From Shewanella electrica (GTDB lineage: Bacteria; Pseudomonadota; Gammaproteobacteria; Enterobacterales; Shewanellaceae): 64,000 nucleotides of DNA. This document shows, in pieces, positions 27,975-37,684 of this stretch (positions are counted from its first letter, which is position 1; every line of letters begins with the position of its first letter). Under the pieces are notes generated by a model. It made no database searches. It saw nothing but the letters and a program-made list of their open reading frames with translations, and was not told the origin of the DNA. Location of the stretch: assembly GCF_022321485.1 (NCBI RefSeq), contig NZ_JAKOGG010000019.1, positions 1 to 64,000 of the forward strand, given 5' to 3'. The position numbers were made by a program, and so were the translations under genes.

Positions 27975-28304
27975 AGGCTACTCCTTAACGTTGAATGGAA
28001 GTGACGCTTACGCTGTCATCACTTGCGGCTAGATGGAAACGGGTGATCCAAGCGAAGAGCGCCAGTGTGTCGGTGCTACAACACTTGGTTGTTTCCGTGT
28101 GATGCCCTCAGGTGATAATCAAACTGTAATCGCACAGCTGTTTAATTGCACTATTCCTATAGTAAGAGTTGCTATTGTCTGAGCTAGAAAACGCATGTTT
28201 TTAAATGTGGTCAATGGCGTGACTTAGGTAAATGGGGTAATCTTAGCCCTTGCCACGCTGGTATCAGCGTTTTATTTTTTTAATGTACTGAAAAGGTTGA
28301 ATTT
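27975..28304. other. Intergenic region upstream of udp
   Basis: 330 bases without a gene. It should contain the udp promoter. In E. coli udp is controlled by CRP and CytR; I searched for TGTGA-N6-TCACA and found only imperfect half-sites, so no operator is called. Confidence 0.6.
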
Positions 28305-29063
28305 ATGGCGGACGTGTTTCACTTAGGCCTTACCCGCGACATGCTTAACGGTGCCACTTTGGCGATTATTCCCGGTGATCCAGAACGTGTTAAACGCATT
28401 GCCAATTTGTTAGATGAGCCTACATTCCTTGCCAGTCATCGCGAATTTACTTCATATGTGGGCAAGCTAGACGGCCAAGCGGTAGTGATTTGTTCTACTG
28501 GCATTGGCGGCCCATCGACCTCTATTGCGGTGGAAGAACTGGCACAGCTGGGTATCCGTACCTTCTTGCGGATTGGCACCACTGGCGCCATTCAAACCAA
28601 AGTGAATGTGGGCGATTTGATCGTATCGCAAGCGTCAGTACGCTTGGATGGCGCCAGCCAGCACTTTGCGCCATTGGAATATCCCGCAGTGGCTGACTTT
28701 GCGTGTACTTCAGCCATGGTGGCAGCAGCACGGGAGCAAGGCGTAGAACCGCATGTCGGCATTACCGCCTCATCTGATACCTTCTACCCAGGCCAAGAGC
28801 GTTACGATACCGTCAACGGCCGCGTGACCCAACGTTTTCAAGGTTCACTCAAGCATTGGCAAGAACTGGGCGTACTCAACTATGAGATGGAATCCGCCAC
28901 GCTGTTTACCATGTGTGCCAGCCAAGGTTGGCGCGCGGCCTGCGTGGCTGGCGTCATTGTGAACCGCACTCAGCAGGAAATCCCTGATGAAGCAGTGATC
29001 AAAGCCACCGAAACCAAAGCCATTACCGTGGTTGTTGAAGCGGCACGCAAGTTGTTAGCCTAA
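28305..29063 (+). CDS. udp: Uridine phosphorylase
   Basis: Phosphorolysis of uridine to uracil and ribose-1-phosphate. 252 aa (E. coli 253). Matches closely through [56 protein letters not shown] and [14 protein letters not shown] (the nucleoside-binding Met-Glu-Ser). It is a single gene behind a 330-base regulatory gap. Convergent with comM, only five bases apart at the 3' ends. Confidence 0.97.
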   Translation: MADVFHLGLTRDMLNGATLAIIPGDPERVKRIANLLDEPTFLASHREFTSYVGKLDGQAVVICSTGIGGPSTSIAVEELAQLGIRTFLRIGTTGAIQTKVNVGDLIVSQASVRLDGASQHFAPLEYPAVADFACTSAMVAAAREQGVEPHVGITASSDTFYPGQERYDTVNGRVTQRFQGSLKHWQELGVLNYEMESATLFTMCASQGWRAACVAGVIVNRTQQEIPDEAVIKATETKAITVVVEAARKLLA

Positions 29064-29068
29064 CGGGG

Positions 29069-30586
29069 CTATTGTCTGGACAGGTTGGCAAGCAGCCTGT
29101 CCATGGCACGATAACCTAGCGCTTGGGCGATATGACGCCGTTCGACATTGGGTGACTGCGCCAAGTCGGCAATGGTGCGTGCCACGCGCTGCAAGCGATG
29201 AAAACTACGCACCGACAAACCTAATTTGGTCACGCTCTGCTCCAAAAACACTAAGTCTGCAGGCGCAAAGCCTGATTGCTTCAACTCACTTCCCGACAAC
29301 TCACTATTAAGTTTGCCTGCTCGTTGCAGCTGTTGCTGTCGTGCTTGTGCCACCCGTTTGGCAATACTGGCACTGGTTTCACCATCGCCGCTATCGGCCG
29401 TCAGTGTGCCCGGTGGTAGTTTAGGCACTTCTACTGTGAGGTCAAAGCGGTCGATAAACGGGCCTGATAAGCGTGATAAATAACGCCGTATTTGCTCGGG
29501 TGTGGCGCGGCTTTCTGGGCCAGAATCACCACAAGGGCTGGGGTTCATCGCCGCAATTAATTGAAACTTGGCGTTAAATTTGAGTTTGGCGGCGGCGCGG
29601 GAAATGATCACTTCGCCGGTTTCCATCGGCTCGCGTAAACAATCCAACACCTTACGTGGAAATTCGGCAATCTCATCTAAAAATAGCACCCCCAAGTGTG
29701 CCAGTGAAATCTCGCCTGGTTTAGGAATCGCGCCACCGCCTACCAGTGAAACGGCCGAGCTGGTGTGATGCGGTGAGCGAAATGGCCGCTGATAAAACTG
29801 CTGCGGCTCGACGTGCATGCCCGCCACCGAATGAATGGCCGAAACTTGCAGCGCCTCTTCATAATCCAATGGCGGTAACAGCGATAAAATGCGGCTCGCC
29901 AGCATCGATTTGCCGGTGCCCGGCGGTCCTAAAAACAGTAAGTTATGATTACCTGCGGCGGCAATTTCCAATGCTTGTTTGGCTTGATATTGGCCGATGA
30001 CTTCACTCATACAACCGACATTTGCTGGGGGCGGCGTTATCCAACTGGGTGAATCATGGATATTCGGCAGCGTTTGTTGCCCATGCAGAAAGGCGGCAAT
30101 ATGTTGCAGATGCGCCGCGAGATACACCTGCTGATAACCGACTAACTCGGCATCGGTGCGGTTGGCCTGTGGCATCACCAACCCCGCAGCGATTTTGCGC
30201 GCTTCAATAATGACCGGCAGCAAGCCGTTGCAACCACGGATTTCGCCAGTGAGCGCCAGCTCTCCGACAAACTCCAGTCCTTCTAACGCTTTGATGGGCA
30301 GTTGCCCTGAGGCGGCTAAAATACCAATGGCAATCGGCAGATCATATCGTCCGCCTTGCTTGGGCAGGTCGGCGGGCGCAAGGTTGATGGTGATGCGCCG
30401 CATGGGGAATTCAAAACCCGCATTGATAATGGCACTACGCACCCGTTCGCGCGCTTCGCGTACCGAGGTTTCAGGTAGACCGACTAAGGTAAAGGCGGGT
30501 AAACCATTGGATAGATGGGCTTCAACCCATACTTGTGGTGCATCTACACCGTTTGCCGCGCGAGTGGCTACGCGTGCTATTGCCAT
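29069..30586 (-). CDS. comM: ComM/YifB AAA+ helicase for natural transformation
   Basis: 505 aa. The N-terminal Lon-protease-like (ChlI) domain (about 20-140) is followed by a Mg-chelatase type AAA+ module with Walker A GPPGTGKS, Walker B VLFLDEIAEF, and a C-terminal Mg_chelatase_C domain ending in RAMDRLLANL. In Vibrio ComM is a hexameric branch-migration helicase that widens donor DNA integration. Start at 30586 (MAIARVATRAANG) follows AAAGGAAC; the frame open to 30685 adds a non-conserved stretch over that site. It lies convergent with udp. Confidence 0.95.
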   Translation of the reverse strand: MAIARVATRAANGVDAPQVWVEAHLSNGLPAFTLVGLPETSVREARERVRSAIINAGFEFPMRRITINLAPADLPKQGGRYDLPIAIGILAASGQLPIKALEGLEFVGELALTGEIRGCNGLLPVIIEARKIAAGLVMPQANRTDAELVGYQQVYLAAHLQHIAAFLHGQQTLPNIHDSPSWITPPPANVGCMSEVIGQYQAKQALEIAAAGNHNLLFLGPPGTGKSMLASRILSLLPPLDYEEALQVSAIHSVAGMHVEPQQFYQRPFRSPHHTSSAVSLVGGGAIPKPGEISLAHLGVLFLDEIAEFPRKVLDCLREPMETGEVIISRAAAKLKFNAKFQLIAAMNPSPCGDSGPESRATPEQIRRYLSRLSGPFIDRFDLTVEVPKLPPGTLTADSGDGETSASIAKRVAQARQQQLQRAGKLNSELSGSELKQSGFAPADLVFLEQSVTKLGLSVRSFHRLQRVARTIADLAQSPNVERRHIAQALGYRAMDRLLANLSRQ

Positions 30587-30833
30587 GACAGTTCCTTTGT
30601 CTAGTTGTAAAACGTATGCCAAATAACGCCAATTGGCGTATGGGCTAAGTTGAGGATACGCCAAAATGGCCGCTGAAAAAAGCAACGCTGATGACCGTAG
30701 TGATTGAGCAATTTTTCTGACAATTACGGCAAAAATTTCTCGTTATTCAAGCTGCAATAGCAATGCTAGATTAGCGTCGATTTCCGCGCTACAGCAGTGG
30801 TTGTCGCGCAATTACTCATCTTAAGGATCAAAC

Positions 30834-31067
30834 ATGAAAGCGTTATTAGGATTGGCGTTATTGGTAGCAAGTGGCGTTGTGAGTGCTGATGACGAGTTGC
30901 CAGCGGCCAGTGCAGCTGATGTCAAACAACTGGTGCAAGTGTGTCGTCAAATGGCCATTGAAGATGAGATCACTAAAGATGAGTTGGATGAATATCTGTT
31001 GGACTGCGTTAACGATCAACTGAATGAGATGGGTTATCGCGCGGTTGATGCATTGCCTAAGTCTTAA
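30834..31067 (+). CDS. Small exported acidic protein, 77 aa
   Basis: Signal peptide (about 1-18, KALLGLALLVASGVVSA) then a 59-residue acidic mature part. The mature part has two cysteines (VCRQMA and LDCVND, about 20 residues apart), probably a disulfide. ATG follows AAGGATCAAAC. I do not recognise a family. Expressed alone, upstream of the paeA leader region. Confidence 0.72.
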   Translation: MKALLGLALLVASGVVSADDELPAASAADVKQLVQVCRQMAIEDEITKDELDEYLLDCVNDQLNEMGYRAVDALPKS

Positions 31068-31461
31068 GTCGCACTTGGGGTTGTTGATCTTTGTGGGGGC
31101 CAGCTTGCCTAGCCGCGCCTCGTTCATAACGTGTTTAATATGAACCAAAATAAAACGCTACGGATCAACAGCCCTTAGCAAGTTACCGACATCTCTTCTT
31201 CATCTTCGGTAGCTATGCTTAGCAGCAGCGATAAGGTCAACTATCTTTTAAACGTTAACCGATTATAATGTGTACGTTTTCAGTTTCTCCCTCCTTTTCG
31301 TTAGGGATAGTGGCTACGCGTCTGTCGCGATTTCGCCACACCTTCCCAAATAACTAAGGCCGATTCGCTAACCGCATATTGCAGTGAATGTCCGCGCCGA
31401 TGACAAATGATTGCTGTATAAGCCTGAAGAGATGCAGGCTTATGCTTACTTCAGGTGATGT
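31068..31461. other. Intergenic region and long leader of paeA
   Basis: 394 bases without a protein gene. It has a consensus -10 TATAAT at 31264-31269, then about 185 bases of likely leader rich in inverted repeats. Confidence 0.65.
31310..31455 (+). promoter_or_regulatory. Candidate RNA switch in the paeA 5' leader
   Basis: Hairpin A: GTGGC (31310-31314) and CGCG (31317-31320) pair with CGCG (31326-31329) and GCCAC (31335-31339). Hairpin B: TAAGCCTG (31419-31426) / CAGGCTTA (31435-31442). Hairpin C, exclusive with B: CCTGAAG (31423-31429) / CTTCAGG (31449-31455); its 3' arm contains the AGG of the ribosome site six bases before ATG. B would free and C would mask translation start. Ligand, if any, unknown. 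Confidence 0.5.
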
Positions 31462-32787
31462 ATGAGTTTTTTAGAGAATATACTACTGGTTGTAGGGTTA
31501 ATAGGCGCGAGCTGTCTATTCTCTATGTCGGAAATTGGCCTAGCTGCGGCGCGTAAAATCAGACTGCGGCAAATGGCGGATGAAGGTGATGTTCGCGCTG
31601 AAAAGGTGCTGAGCTTGCAAGCGGCGCCAGGCAATTTTTTTACCGTAGTACAGATAGGTTTAAACGCCGTAGCCATCATGGGCGGTATTGTTGGTGAGTC
31701 AGCCTTTACTCCCTATTTTACCAGCGTATTAGGGCACTTTATCACTGAGCCTTGGCTAGGGCAGTTGAGCTTTGCGCTATCGTTTGTGTTAGTGACTAGC
31801 TTGTTCATTTTATTGGCCGATCTGATGCCAAAACGGGTGGCGATGGTGATGCCAGAACGTGTGGCGGTCAATCTGGTGGGAACTATGTTGGTGTGTATTA
31901 AGGTATTGCGGCCATTAGTGTGGTTCTTCAATAGTTTAGCTAGCGCCATTATGAAAATATTGCATCTGCCAATGGTGCGTAAAGATGAAATCACCTCCGA
32001 TGACATCTACGCCATTATGGATGCTGGCGCCGAGGCGGGTGTACTGGATAAAGGTGAGCAGCAGATGATTGAAAACGTGTTCGAGATGCAGTCGCTCAGC
32101 GTGACATCTGCGATGACGGCGCGTGAAAGTCTGATCTTTTTCCGCCTGCAAGAATCTGAGCATGATATCAAAGCCAAGATCAGCGAACATCCCTACAGTA
32201 AGTTTGTGGTGTGCGATGGCCCCTTAGATAATCTCAAGGGTTATGTTGATGCCAAAGAGCTGTTGGTGCGGGTGATTAACGGCAAACCGATTGACTTGAA
32301 TGACACCTCGTTGGTGCACCCATGTTTGATTGTGCCTGATACATTGAGCATGTCTGAAGCGATGGAATACTTCCGTCAGCAACGTACTGATTTCGCCATC
32401 GTGATGAACGAATATGCGCTGGTGGTCGGCATTGTGACCTCGAACGACTTGCAAAGTGCGGTGATGGGCGCTTGGTCACTGCATGAAAGTGAAGAGCAAA
32501 TCGTTGCCCGTGATGCTAACTCTTGGCTGGTGGATGGTGTGACGCCAATCAGCGACGTGATGCGCGCGCTTAGTATTGATGAATTTCCGCAGAGCCAAAA
32601 CTACGAAACCGTGGCCGGTTTTATGATGTATATGCTGCGTAAAATTCCGAAGCGTACCGATGCGGTTAACTTTGCTGGTTACAAGTTCGAAGTGGTCGAT
32701 ATCGACAGTTACAAAGTCGACCAACTGCTGGTGACGCGCATCAACGCCGAAGAGATTGTGCCGGTTAAACTGGAACAAAAGCTTTAA
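31462..32787 (+). CDS. paeA: PaeA/YtfL-type CBS-domain membrane transporter
   Basis: 441 aa. DUF21 membrane domain with about four helices (1 to about 165; SMSEIGLAAARKIRLRQMADEG and NFFTVVQIGLNAVAIMGG conserved), two CBS domains (about 190-340) and a CorC_HlyC domain (about 350-430, EIVARDANSWLVDG, DEFPQSQNYETVAGF). Closely colinear with E. coli YtfL, reported as PaeA, which exports putrescine and cadaverine; other members of the superfamily move magnesium. It overlaps the 3' end of ilvY by four bases (convergent). The leader has alternative RNA pairings over the ribosome site. Confidence 0.9.
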   Translation: MSFLENILLVVGLIGASCLFSMSEIGLAAARKIRLRQMADEGDVRAEKVLSLQAAPGNFFTVVQIGLNAVAIMGGIVGESAFTPYFTSVLGHFITEPWLGQLSFALSFVLVTSLFILLADLMPKRVAMVMPERVAVNLVGTMLVCIKVLRPLVWFFNSLASAIMKILHLPMVRKDEITSDDIYAIMDAGAEAGVLDKGEQQMIENVFEMQSLSVTSAMTARESLIFFRLQESEHDIKAKISEHPYSKFVVCDGPLDNLKGYVDAKELLVRVINGKPIDLNDTSLVHPCLIVPDTLSMSEAMEYFRQQRTDFAIVMNEYALVVGIVTSNDLQSAVMGAWSLHESEEQIVARDANSWLVDGVTPISDVMRALSIDEFPQSQNYETVAGFMMYMLRKIPKRTDAVNFAGYKFEVVDIDSYKVDQLLVTRINAEEIVPVKLEQKL

Positions 32788-33656
32788 ATCACCTCAAGGA
32801 AGGCCTTAATCAACGGGTCTTCCATGCGTTTTTTCTTACAACAACAGCCTAGCTCAAACGGCGCAATGGCAATCGGTGACTCCAGTTGCCGAATGCGATC
32901 CATCATTGGGCTGTTGTTGACCACCACTTGTGGTGTAATACTCACGCCGCATCCCAGCGCCACCATGGGCACAATCGCCTCATGGCCGCCCACCTGCGCG
33001 TAAATTTTGGCATTAATGCCCATGGCGGCAAACCAACGTTCCATCCGCAGTCGGCCGGGGCCATGGTCTGGCACAATAAACGGTAACTTCTCCCACGGGA
33101 TCGGCGACTGATCTAACAAGCTTTGTAGCTGACATTGAATCGCTGGCGCAATCACTGACAGCGCAACTTTGCCTATCGGCGCAAAGTGCAACTGGCTCGG
33201 AAAGTCTTCTGGCAACGCGGCAATGGCAATATCGGCGCGTTGATTTTGCAACTCGCGCATCGCGTTGGCGGCATCGCCGGTGGTGAGGCTGATATCCACC
33301 AACGGTTGCTGGCGTCGGAATTTATCAATTAACGCAGGGAGATGACTATAAGCGGCGGTGACCGAGCAATAGATCTGCAACGTGCCGCGCAACAAGTTCT
33401 TGTCGGAGTCCAACGCTTGCTTGAGTTGATACCAACGGTGTTGCGTGTCTTGCGCGTACTGACGAAACAATTTGCCCGCATGGGTTAGCGCCACGGTGCG
33501 ATTATCACGCTCCATTAGCTTGCTGCCCACTTCCTCTTCTAACCGTTGCAATACACGGCTCAAGGTGGACGGACTGACATGCAGATTGGCAGCCGTTTGG
33601 CCAAAATGCAGCGTTTCACACAGATCGAGATAGAGTCGAATTGCGCGAATATCCAT
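32784..33656 (-). CDS. ilvY: LysR-family activator IlvY
   Basis: 290 aa LysR-type regulator. The N-terminal winged helix (DIRAIRLYLDLCETLHFGQTAANLHVSPSTLSRVLQRLEEEVG) is near-identical in layout to E. coli IlvY; a periplasmic-binding-like effector domain follows. IlvY binds acetolactate or acetohydroxybutyrate and activates ilvC while repressing itself from shared operators. It is divergent from ilvC across 155 bases, exactly the known arrangement. Confidence 0.95.
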   Translation of the reverse strand: MDIRAIRLYLDLCETLHFGQTAANLHVSPSTLSRVLQRLEEEVGSKLMERDNRTVALTHAGKLFRQYAQDTQHRWYQLKQALDSDKNLLRGTLQIYCSVTAAYSHLPALIDKFRRQQPLVDISLTTGDAANAMRELQNQRADIAIAALPEDFPSQLHFAPIGKVALSVIAPAIQCQLQSLLDQSPIPWEKLPFIVPDHGPGRLRMERWFAAMGINAKIYAQVGGHEAIVPMVALGCGVSITPQVVVNNSPMMDRIRQLESPIAIAPFELGCCCKKKRMEDPLIKAFLEVI

Positions 33657-33685
33657 AGAGAATCGTCCTTATTGAACCGTTTTTA

Positions 33686-33704
33686 CGTTGCATAATCTGC
33701 AACG
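33686..33704. promoter_or_regulatory. IlvY operator in the ilvY-ilvC intergenic region
   Basis: Perfect inverted repeat CGTTGCA / TGCAACG around TAATC, with LysR T-N11-A spacing inside (TTGCATAATCTGCAA). It lies between the two divergent starts. Confidence 0.75.
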
Positions 33705-33811
33705 CAGTATGCCGAATATATCAATTTTAGCAATCACTATCATAGGCTATATTGAGTTATCGCCGTGTCCTTGGGGGATACGGCCACAGAATTTGCAACA
33801 CAGGTGAGCAC

Positions 33812-35293
33812 ATGGCTAATTACTTCAATACACTGAGTTTGCGCGAAAAATTGGCGCAATTGGGACAATGTCGTTTTATGGATCGCAGCGAGTTTGTTAA
33901 CGGCTGTGAATATATCAAAGATTGGAACATCGTCATTCTCGGTTGTGGTGCTCAAGGTCTTAACCAAGGTTTGAACATGCGCGATTCAGGTTTGAATATC
34001 GCCTACGCGCTGCGTCCAGAAGCCATTGCGGAAAAGCGTGCTTCTTTCAAACGCGCCTCTGAAAACGGCTTCAAAGTCGGCACGTTTGAAGAGCTGATCC
34101 CTGCGGCGGATATGGTACTGAACCTGACGCCAGACAAACAGCACAGCAAAGTGGTTGGCGCAGTGATGCCGCTGATGAAACAAGGCGCAGTGCTGTCTTA
34201 CTCGCACGGCTTCAACATTGTGGAAGAGGGCATGCAAGTTCGCCCAGATATCACGGTTGTCATGGTGGCACCTAAGTGCCCAGGTACCGAAGTCCGTGAA
34301 GAATACAAACGCGGTTTCGGCGTACCAACGTTGATCGCCGTTCACCCAGAAAACGACCCTAACGGCGATGGCTGGGAAATCGCCAAAGCCTACGCTAGCG
34401 CTACTGGTGGTGACCGTGCTGGCGTACTGCAATCATCCTTTATTGCCGAAGTGAAATCCGACTTGATGGGTGAACAAACCATCCTGTGTGGCATGCTGCA
34501 AACTGGGGCGATTTTAGGTTACGACAAAATGGTGGCTGACGGTGTGGAACCGGGTTATGCCGCTAAACTGATCCAACAAGGCTACGAAACCATCACCGAA
34601 GCGCTGAAACACGGCGGTATCACTAACATGATGGATCGCCTGAGCAACCCAGCCAAAATCAAAGCATTTGAAATCGCTGAAGAACTGAAAGAGATTCTGC
34701 AGCCTTTGTTTGAAAAACATATGGACGACATCATCAGCGGTGAGTTCTCACGCGTAATGATGGAAGACTGGGCTAACGATGATAAAAACCTGTTGGGCTG
34801 GCGTGAAGACACCAACAATGCTGGCTTTGAAAAAGCACCGGAGAGCGATGAGCATATCGATGAGCAAGAATACTTCGATAAAGCCATCTTCTTGGTAGCG
34901 ATGATCAAAGCGGGTGTGGAATTGGCGTTCGATACCATGGTGGCTTCCGGCATCATCGAAGAATCGGCTTACTACGAGTCACTGCACGAAACACCACTGA
35001 TCGCTAACACCATTGCCCGTAAGCGTCTGTACGAAATGAACGTGGTGATCTCCGATACGGCGGAATACGGTTGTTATCTGTTCAACCATGCGGCCATTCC
35101 AATGTTGCGAGACTATGTTAACGCCCTGTCTCCAGAGTACTTGGGCGCCGGTTTGAAAGAGACATCTAACGAAGTCGACAACCAACGTTTGATTGAAGTG
35201 AATAGCGCCATCCGCCATACCGATGTGGAATATATCGGCGAAGAGCTGCGTGGCTATATGACTGATATGAAACGTATTAGTTTAGATGCTTAA
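33812..35293 (+). CDS. ilvC: Ketol-acid reductoisomerase (class II)
   Basis: Isomerises and reduces acetolactate or acetohydroxybutyrate in branched-chain amino acid synthesis. 493 aa, the long class II form (E. coli 491). NADPH site [15 protein letters not shown], Mg-binding [18 protein letters not shown], and duplicated knotted C-terminal domain with [18 protein letters not shown]. Start at 33812 ([18 protein letters not shown]) follows CAGGTGAG and agrees with E. coli; a frame open from 33752 covers the promoter region. It is transcribed separately from ilvGMDA. Confidence 0.97.
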   Translation: MANYFNTLSLREKLAQLGQCRFMDRSEFVNGCEYIKDWNIVILGCGAQGLNQGLNMRDSGLNIAYALRPEAIAEKRASFKRASENGFKVGTFEELIPAADMVLNLTPDKQHSKVVGAVMPLMKQGAVLSYSHGFNIVEEGMQVRPDITVVMVAPKCPGTEVREEYKRGFGVPTLIAVHPENDPNGDGWEIAKAYASATGGDRAGVLQSSFIAEVKSDLMGEQTILCGMLQTGAILGYDKMVADGVEPGYAAKLIQQGYETITEALKHGGITNMMDRLSNPAKIKAFEIAEELKEILQPLFEKHMDDIISGEFSRVMMEDWANDDKNLLGWREDTNNAGFEKAPESDEHIDEQEYFDKAIFLVAMIKAGVELAFDTMVASGIIEESAYYESLHETPLIANTIARKRLYEMNVVISDTAEYGCYLFNHAAIPMLRDYVNALSPEYLGAGLKETSNEVDNQRLIEVNSAIRHTDVEYIGEELRGYMTDMKRISLDA

Positions 35294-35515
35294 CGTTTAA
35301 GTCAACGGGTTGCCGTACACGGCACCCGTTGAATATTTATGGCTAACGGGGAGCCAAAACAATAAAAAATTTAACGATTACGCAAATTTTTTATTGTGTT
35401 CATAAAAGCCTTTGTGATATTGCTTATTTACTGTTCCGCTTTCCACTAGCGAGAGCGACAAGATTTAACGTAAACCAACTAAGCAGATTAATTAACAGGA
35501 ATCGGTCTTCTAGCA
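35294..35515 (+). other. ilvC-ilvL gap
   Basis: Contains an imperfect hairpin after ilvC (AACGGGT..GCC / GGC..ACCCGTT with one bulge) and presumably the ilvL promoter, which I cannot place with confidence. Confidence 0.5.
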
Positions 35516-35608
35516 ATGAACAACAGCCTCAACCTCCTCCTCGTGATTATTATCGCAGTGATTATTGGGTCACAGCGGGGGTGGCTCATGGCGCGAAAGA
35601 TGACCTGA
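35516..35608 (+). CDS. ilvL: ilv operon leader peptide
   Basis: 30-codon frame whose first half is dominated by Leu, Val and Ile codons (MNNSLNLLLVIIIAVIIGS). It is followed at once by a terminator hairpin and then ilvG. This is the classic multivalent attenuator peptide of ilvGMDA: slow decoding when charged Leu, Ile or Val tRNA is short lets an antiterminator form. AACAGGAA upstream is a usable but distant ribosome site. The sequence differs from E. coli IlvL but has the same design and length (32 aa there). Confidence 0.9.
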   Translation: MNNSLNLLLVIIIAVIIGSQRGWLMARKMT

Positions 35609-35626
35609 AGGTCCTGAGAATCATCG

Positions 35627-35658
35627 AAACCCCCGCTCCGAAAGGACCGGGGGTTTTT
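35627..35658 (+). terminator. Attenuator terminator of the ilvGMDA operon
   Basis: AAACCCCCG / CGGGGGTTT with an inner TCC / GGA pair around a GAAA loop, then a T run, 19 bases after ilvL. Upstream pairing of the leader (GACCTGAAGGTC at 35602-35613 and others) could form the alternative structure. Confidence 0.9.
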
Positions 35659-35700
35659 CTTTTCTGGGGCGAGTGAAACGGCAAAACGAGAACGTAAATA

Positions 35701-37368
35701 ATGGAACAAGGGCAGACAATCAGCGGTAGTCAGGCAGTTATTGAGGTTCTGGCAGCCCATGGAGTTGATACGGTATTTGGTTATCCGGGCGGTGCCATCA
35801 TGCCGATTTACGATGCAATCTATGGCAGTTCGGTGCAGCATCTGCTCTGTCGTCATGAGCAAGGCGCGGCATTTGCGGCCGTCGGTTATGCGCGCGCCAG
35901 CGGCAAAGTGGGGGTGTGTTTTGCTACCTCTGGCCCCGGCGCGACCAACTTGGTCACCGGCTTGGCCGATGCCATGATGGATTCGGTGCCCGTGGTGGCG
36001 ATTACCGGACAAGTGTCGACCAAAGTGATCGGCACCGACGCCTTTCAAGAGATGGATGTGTTGGGCATGAGCTTGTCTTGTACCAAACACAGTTTCATGG
36101 TCACCAGCCGCGAAGAACTGATCCCTACCTTATATCGCGCCTTTGAAATTGCCGCTTCGGGCCGCCCTGGTCCGGTATTGGTCGATATTCCGAAAGATAT
36201 TCAAGTCGGCCAGTTGGAATACAAAACCCCGCTGCAAGCAGTAGCCACTGAAGCCGCCGTCGATAGTGCCGCTATTGCCGCCGCTAACGAGTTAATCCGT
36301 CAAGCCAAGCAACCCATGCTGTACGCAGGCGGTGGCGTTGGTATGGCGGGCGCGGTAACGGAGCTGCGTGATTTTATCGCCCGCACTGGCATGCCATCCG
36401 TATGTACCTTGAAAGCCTTGGGCGCTGTTGAACCCAGTACCGCTGGCTACTTAGGCATGCTTGGTATGCACGGTAACCAAGCCGCTAACCACGCGGTGCA
36501 AGAATGCGATCTGCTGGTGGTAGTTGGCGCTCGCTTTGATGACCGCGTCACTGGCAAACTCAATACCTTCGCGCCGCATGCCAAAGTGGTGCATCTGGAT
36601 ATTGATGCCGCCGAGCAAGGCAAACTGCGTCAGCCGCAAGTTGCCTTAACTGGTGAACTGCAACAACTGTTGCCACAACTGGGGGAAGCGTTAAATATCG
36701 CCCCCTGGCAGCAACATGTGGCGCAATTAGCTGAGCAATATGCGTGGAATTACGACCGTCCGGGTGAGTTGATCTACGCCCCAAGAATGCTCAATCAACT
36801 GGCGCATAAACTGCCGCAAGATAGCGTAGTGAGCTGTGATGTGGGCCAGCACCAGATGTGGGTGGCGCAGCATATGTGGTTTCGTAAGCCGGAAGATCAT
36901 CTCTCCAGCGCCGGTTTTGGCACCATGGGTTTTGGTCTGCCAGCAGCGATTGGCGCGCAGATTTCTCGTCCTGACGCTAAAGTGGTGGCGGTTTCCGGTG
37001 ATGGCTCATTCATGATGAACGTGCAGGAGCTGACCACGATTAAGCGCCGTAAATTGCCAGTAAAAATTCTGCTGATCGATAACCAACGTTTGGGCATGGT
37101 TAAGCAATGGCAGCAGCTATTCTTTGAAGAGCGCTATAGTGAAACCAACCTGTCAGATAATCCTGACTTTGTTACCTTAGCGTCGGCGTTTGATATTCCG
37201 GGACGTACCATCACTCAAAGTGCTGAAGTAGAAGGCGCGTTGGATGAAATGCTTAACGCACCGGGGGCGTATCTGCTGCATGTGCGCATTGATGAAACGT
37301 TTAACGTTTGGCCGCTGGTGCCACCGGGCGCCGCCAATAGTGACATGATTGAAGATTTGGAGGCGTAA
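35701..37368 (+). CDS. ilvG: Acetolactate synthase II large subunit
   Basis: Thiamine-diphosphate enzyme making acetolactate and acetohydroxybutyrate. 555 aa. The N-terminal domain has [15 protein letters not shown] and the catalytic glutamate in RHEQGA, the middle domain binds FAD, and the C-terminal ThDP/Mg site is [14 protein letters not shown] with the later [11 protein letters not shown]. The frame is intact, unlike the frameshifted ilvG of E. coli K-12. First structural gene behind ilvL, followed two bases later by ilvM. Confidence 0.96.
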   Translation: MEQGQTISGSQAVIEVLAAHGVDTVFGYPGGAIMPIYDAIYGSSVQHLLCRHEQGAAFAAVGYARASGKVGVCFATSGPGATNLVTGLADAMMDSVPVVAITGQVSTKVIGTDAFQEMDVLGMSLSCTKHSFMVTSREELIPTLYRAFEIAASGRPGPVLVDIPKDIQVGQLEYKTPLQAVATEAAVDSAAIAAANELIRQAKQPMLYAGGGVGMAGAVTELRDFIARTGMPSVCTLKALGAVEPSTAGYLGMLGMHGNQAANHAVQECDLLVVVGARFDDRVTGKLNTFAPHAKVVHLDIDAAEQGKLRQPQVALTGELQQLLPQLGEALNIAPWQQHVAQLAEQYAWNYDRPGELIYAPRMLNQLAHKLPQDSVVSCDVGQHQMWVAQHMWFRKPEDHLSSAGFGTMGFGLPAAIGAQISRPDAKVVAVSGDGSFMMNVQELTTIKRRKLPVKILLIDNQRLGMVKQWQQLFFEERYSETNLSDNPDFVTLASAFDIPGRTITQSAEVEGALDEMLNAPGAYLLHVRIDETFNVWPLVPPGAANSDMIEDLEA

Positions 37369-37370
37369 CC

Positions 37371-37628
37371 ATGATCCATCATCTGGCCCTGACCTTAGAA
37401 CAACGTCCTGAAGTTTTGGAACGCGTGCTGCGCGTCGTACGTCATCGTGGTTTCCGCATCTGCACCATGAATATGACCGAGCAAGACGACAAATTCCTGC
37501 AATTGCATATGGCGGTCGACAGCGATAGAGCGGTCGAGCTACTCAGCCGCCAACTGGACAAACTATTAGATGTGACGCAATGCGTGGTTACCACGCCGTC
37601 CGCCATGTCACAAACCGTGAGTGCCTAA
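37371..37628 (+). CDS. ilvM: Acetolactate synthase II small (regulatory) subunit
   Basis: 85 aa ACT-domain protein (ILV-type IlvM, E. coli 87 aa): LALTLEQRPEVLERVLRVVRHRGF begins the fold, with VDSDRAVELLSRQLDKLLDV later. It stimulates and stabilises the IlvG catalytic subunit. It begins two bases after the ilvG stop with GGAGG overlapping the end of ilvG, so translation is coupled. Confidence 0.95.
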   Translation: MIHHLALTLEQRPEVLERVLRVVRHRGFRICTMNMTEQDDKFLQLHMAVDSDRAVELLSRQLDKLLDVTQCVVTTPSAMSQTVSA

Positions 37629-37684
37629 GCCGCAACATTGCGCCGCCATCACGATAACGTATTAAAAAAGAAAGGAAGTTAGCA

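Noticed and set aside
27975-28304. CRP/CytR site for udp
   Set aside because: Best TGTGA stretch has the wrong spacing to its partner half.
35488-36090. 200-codon minus-strand frame over ilvL and ilvG
   Set aside because: Antisense shadow of strongly supported genes; it is His/Arg-rich and crosses the attenuator.
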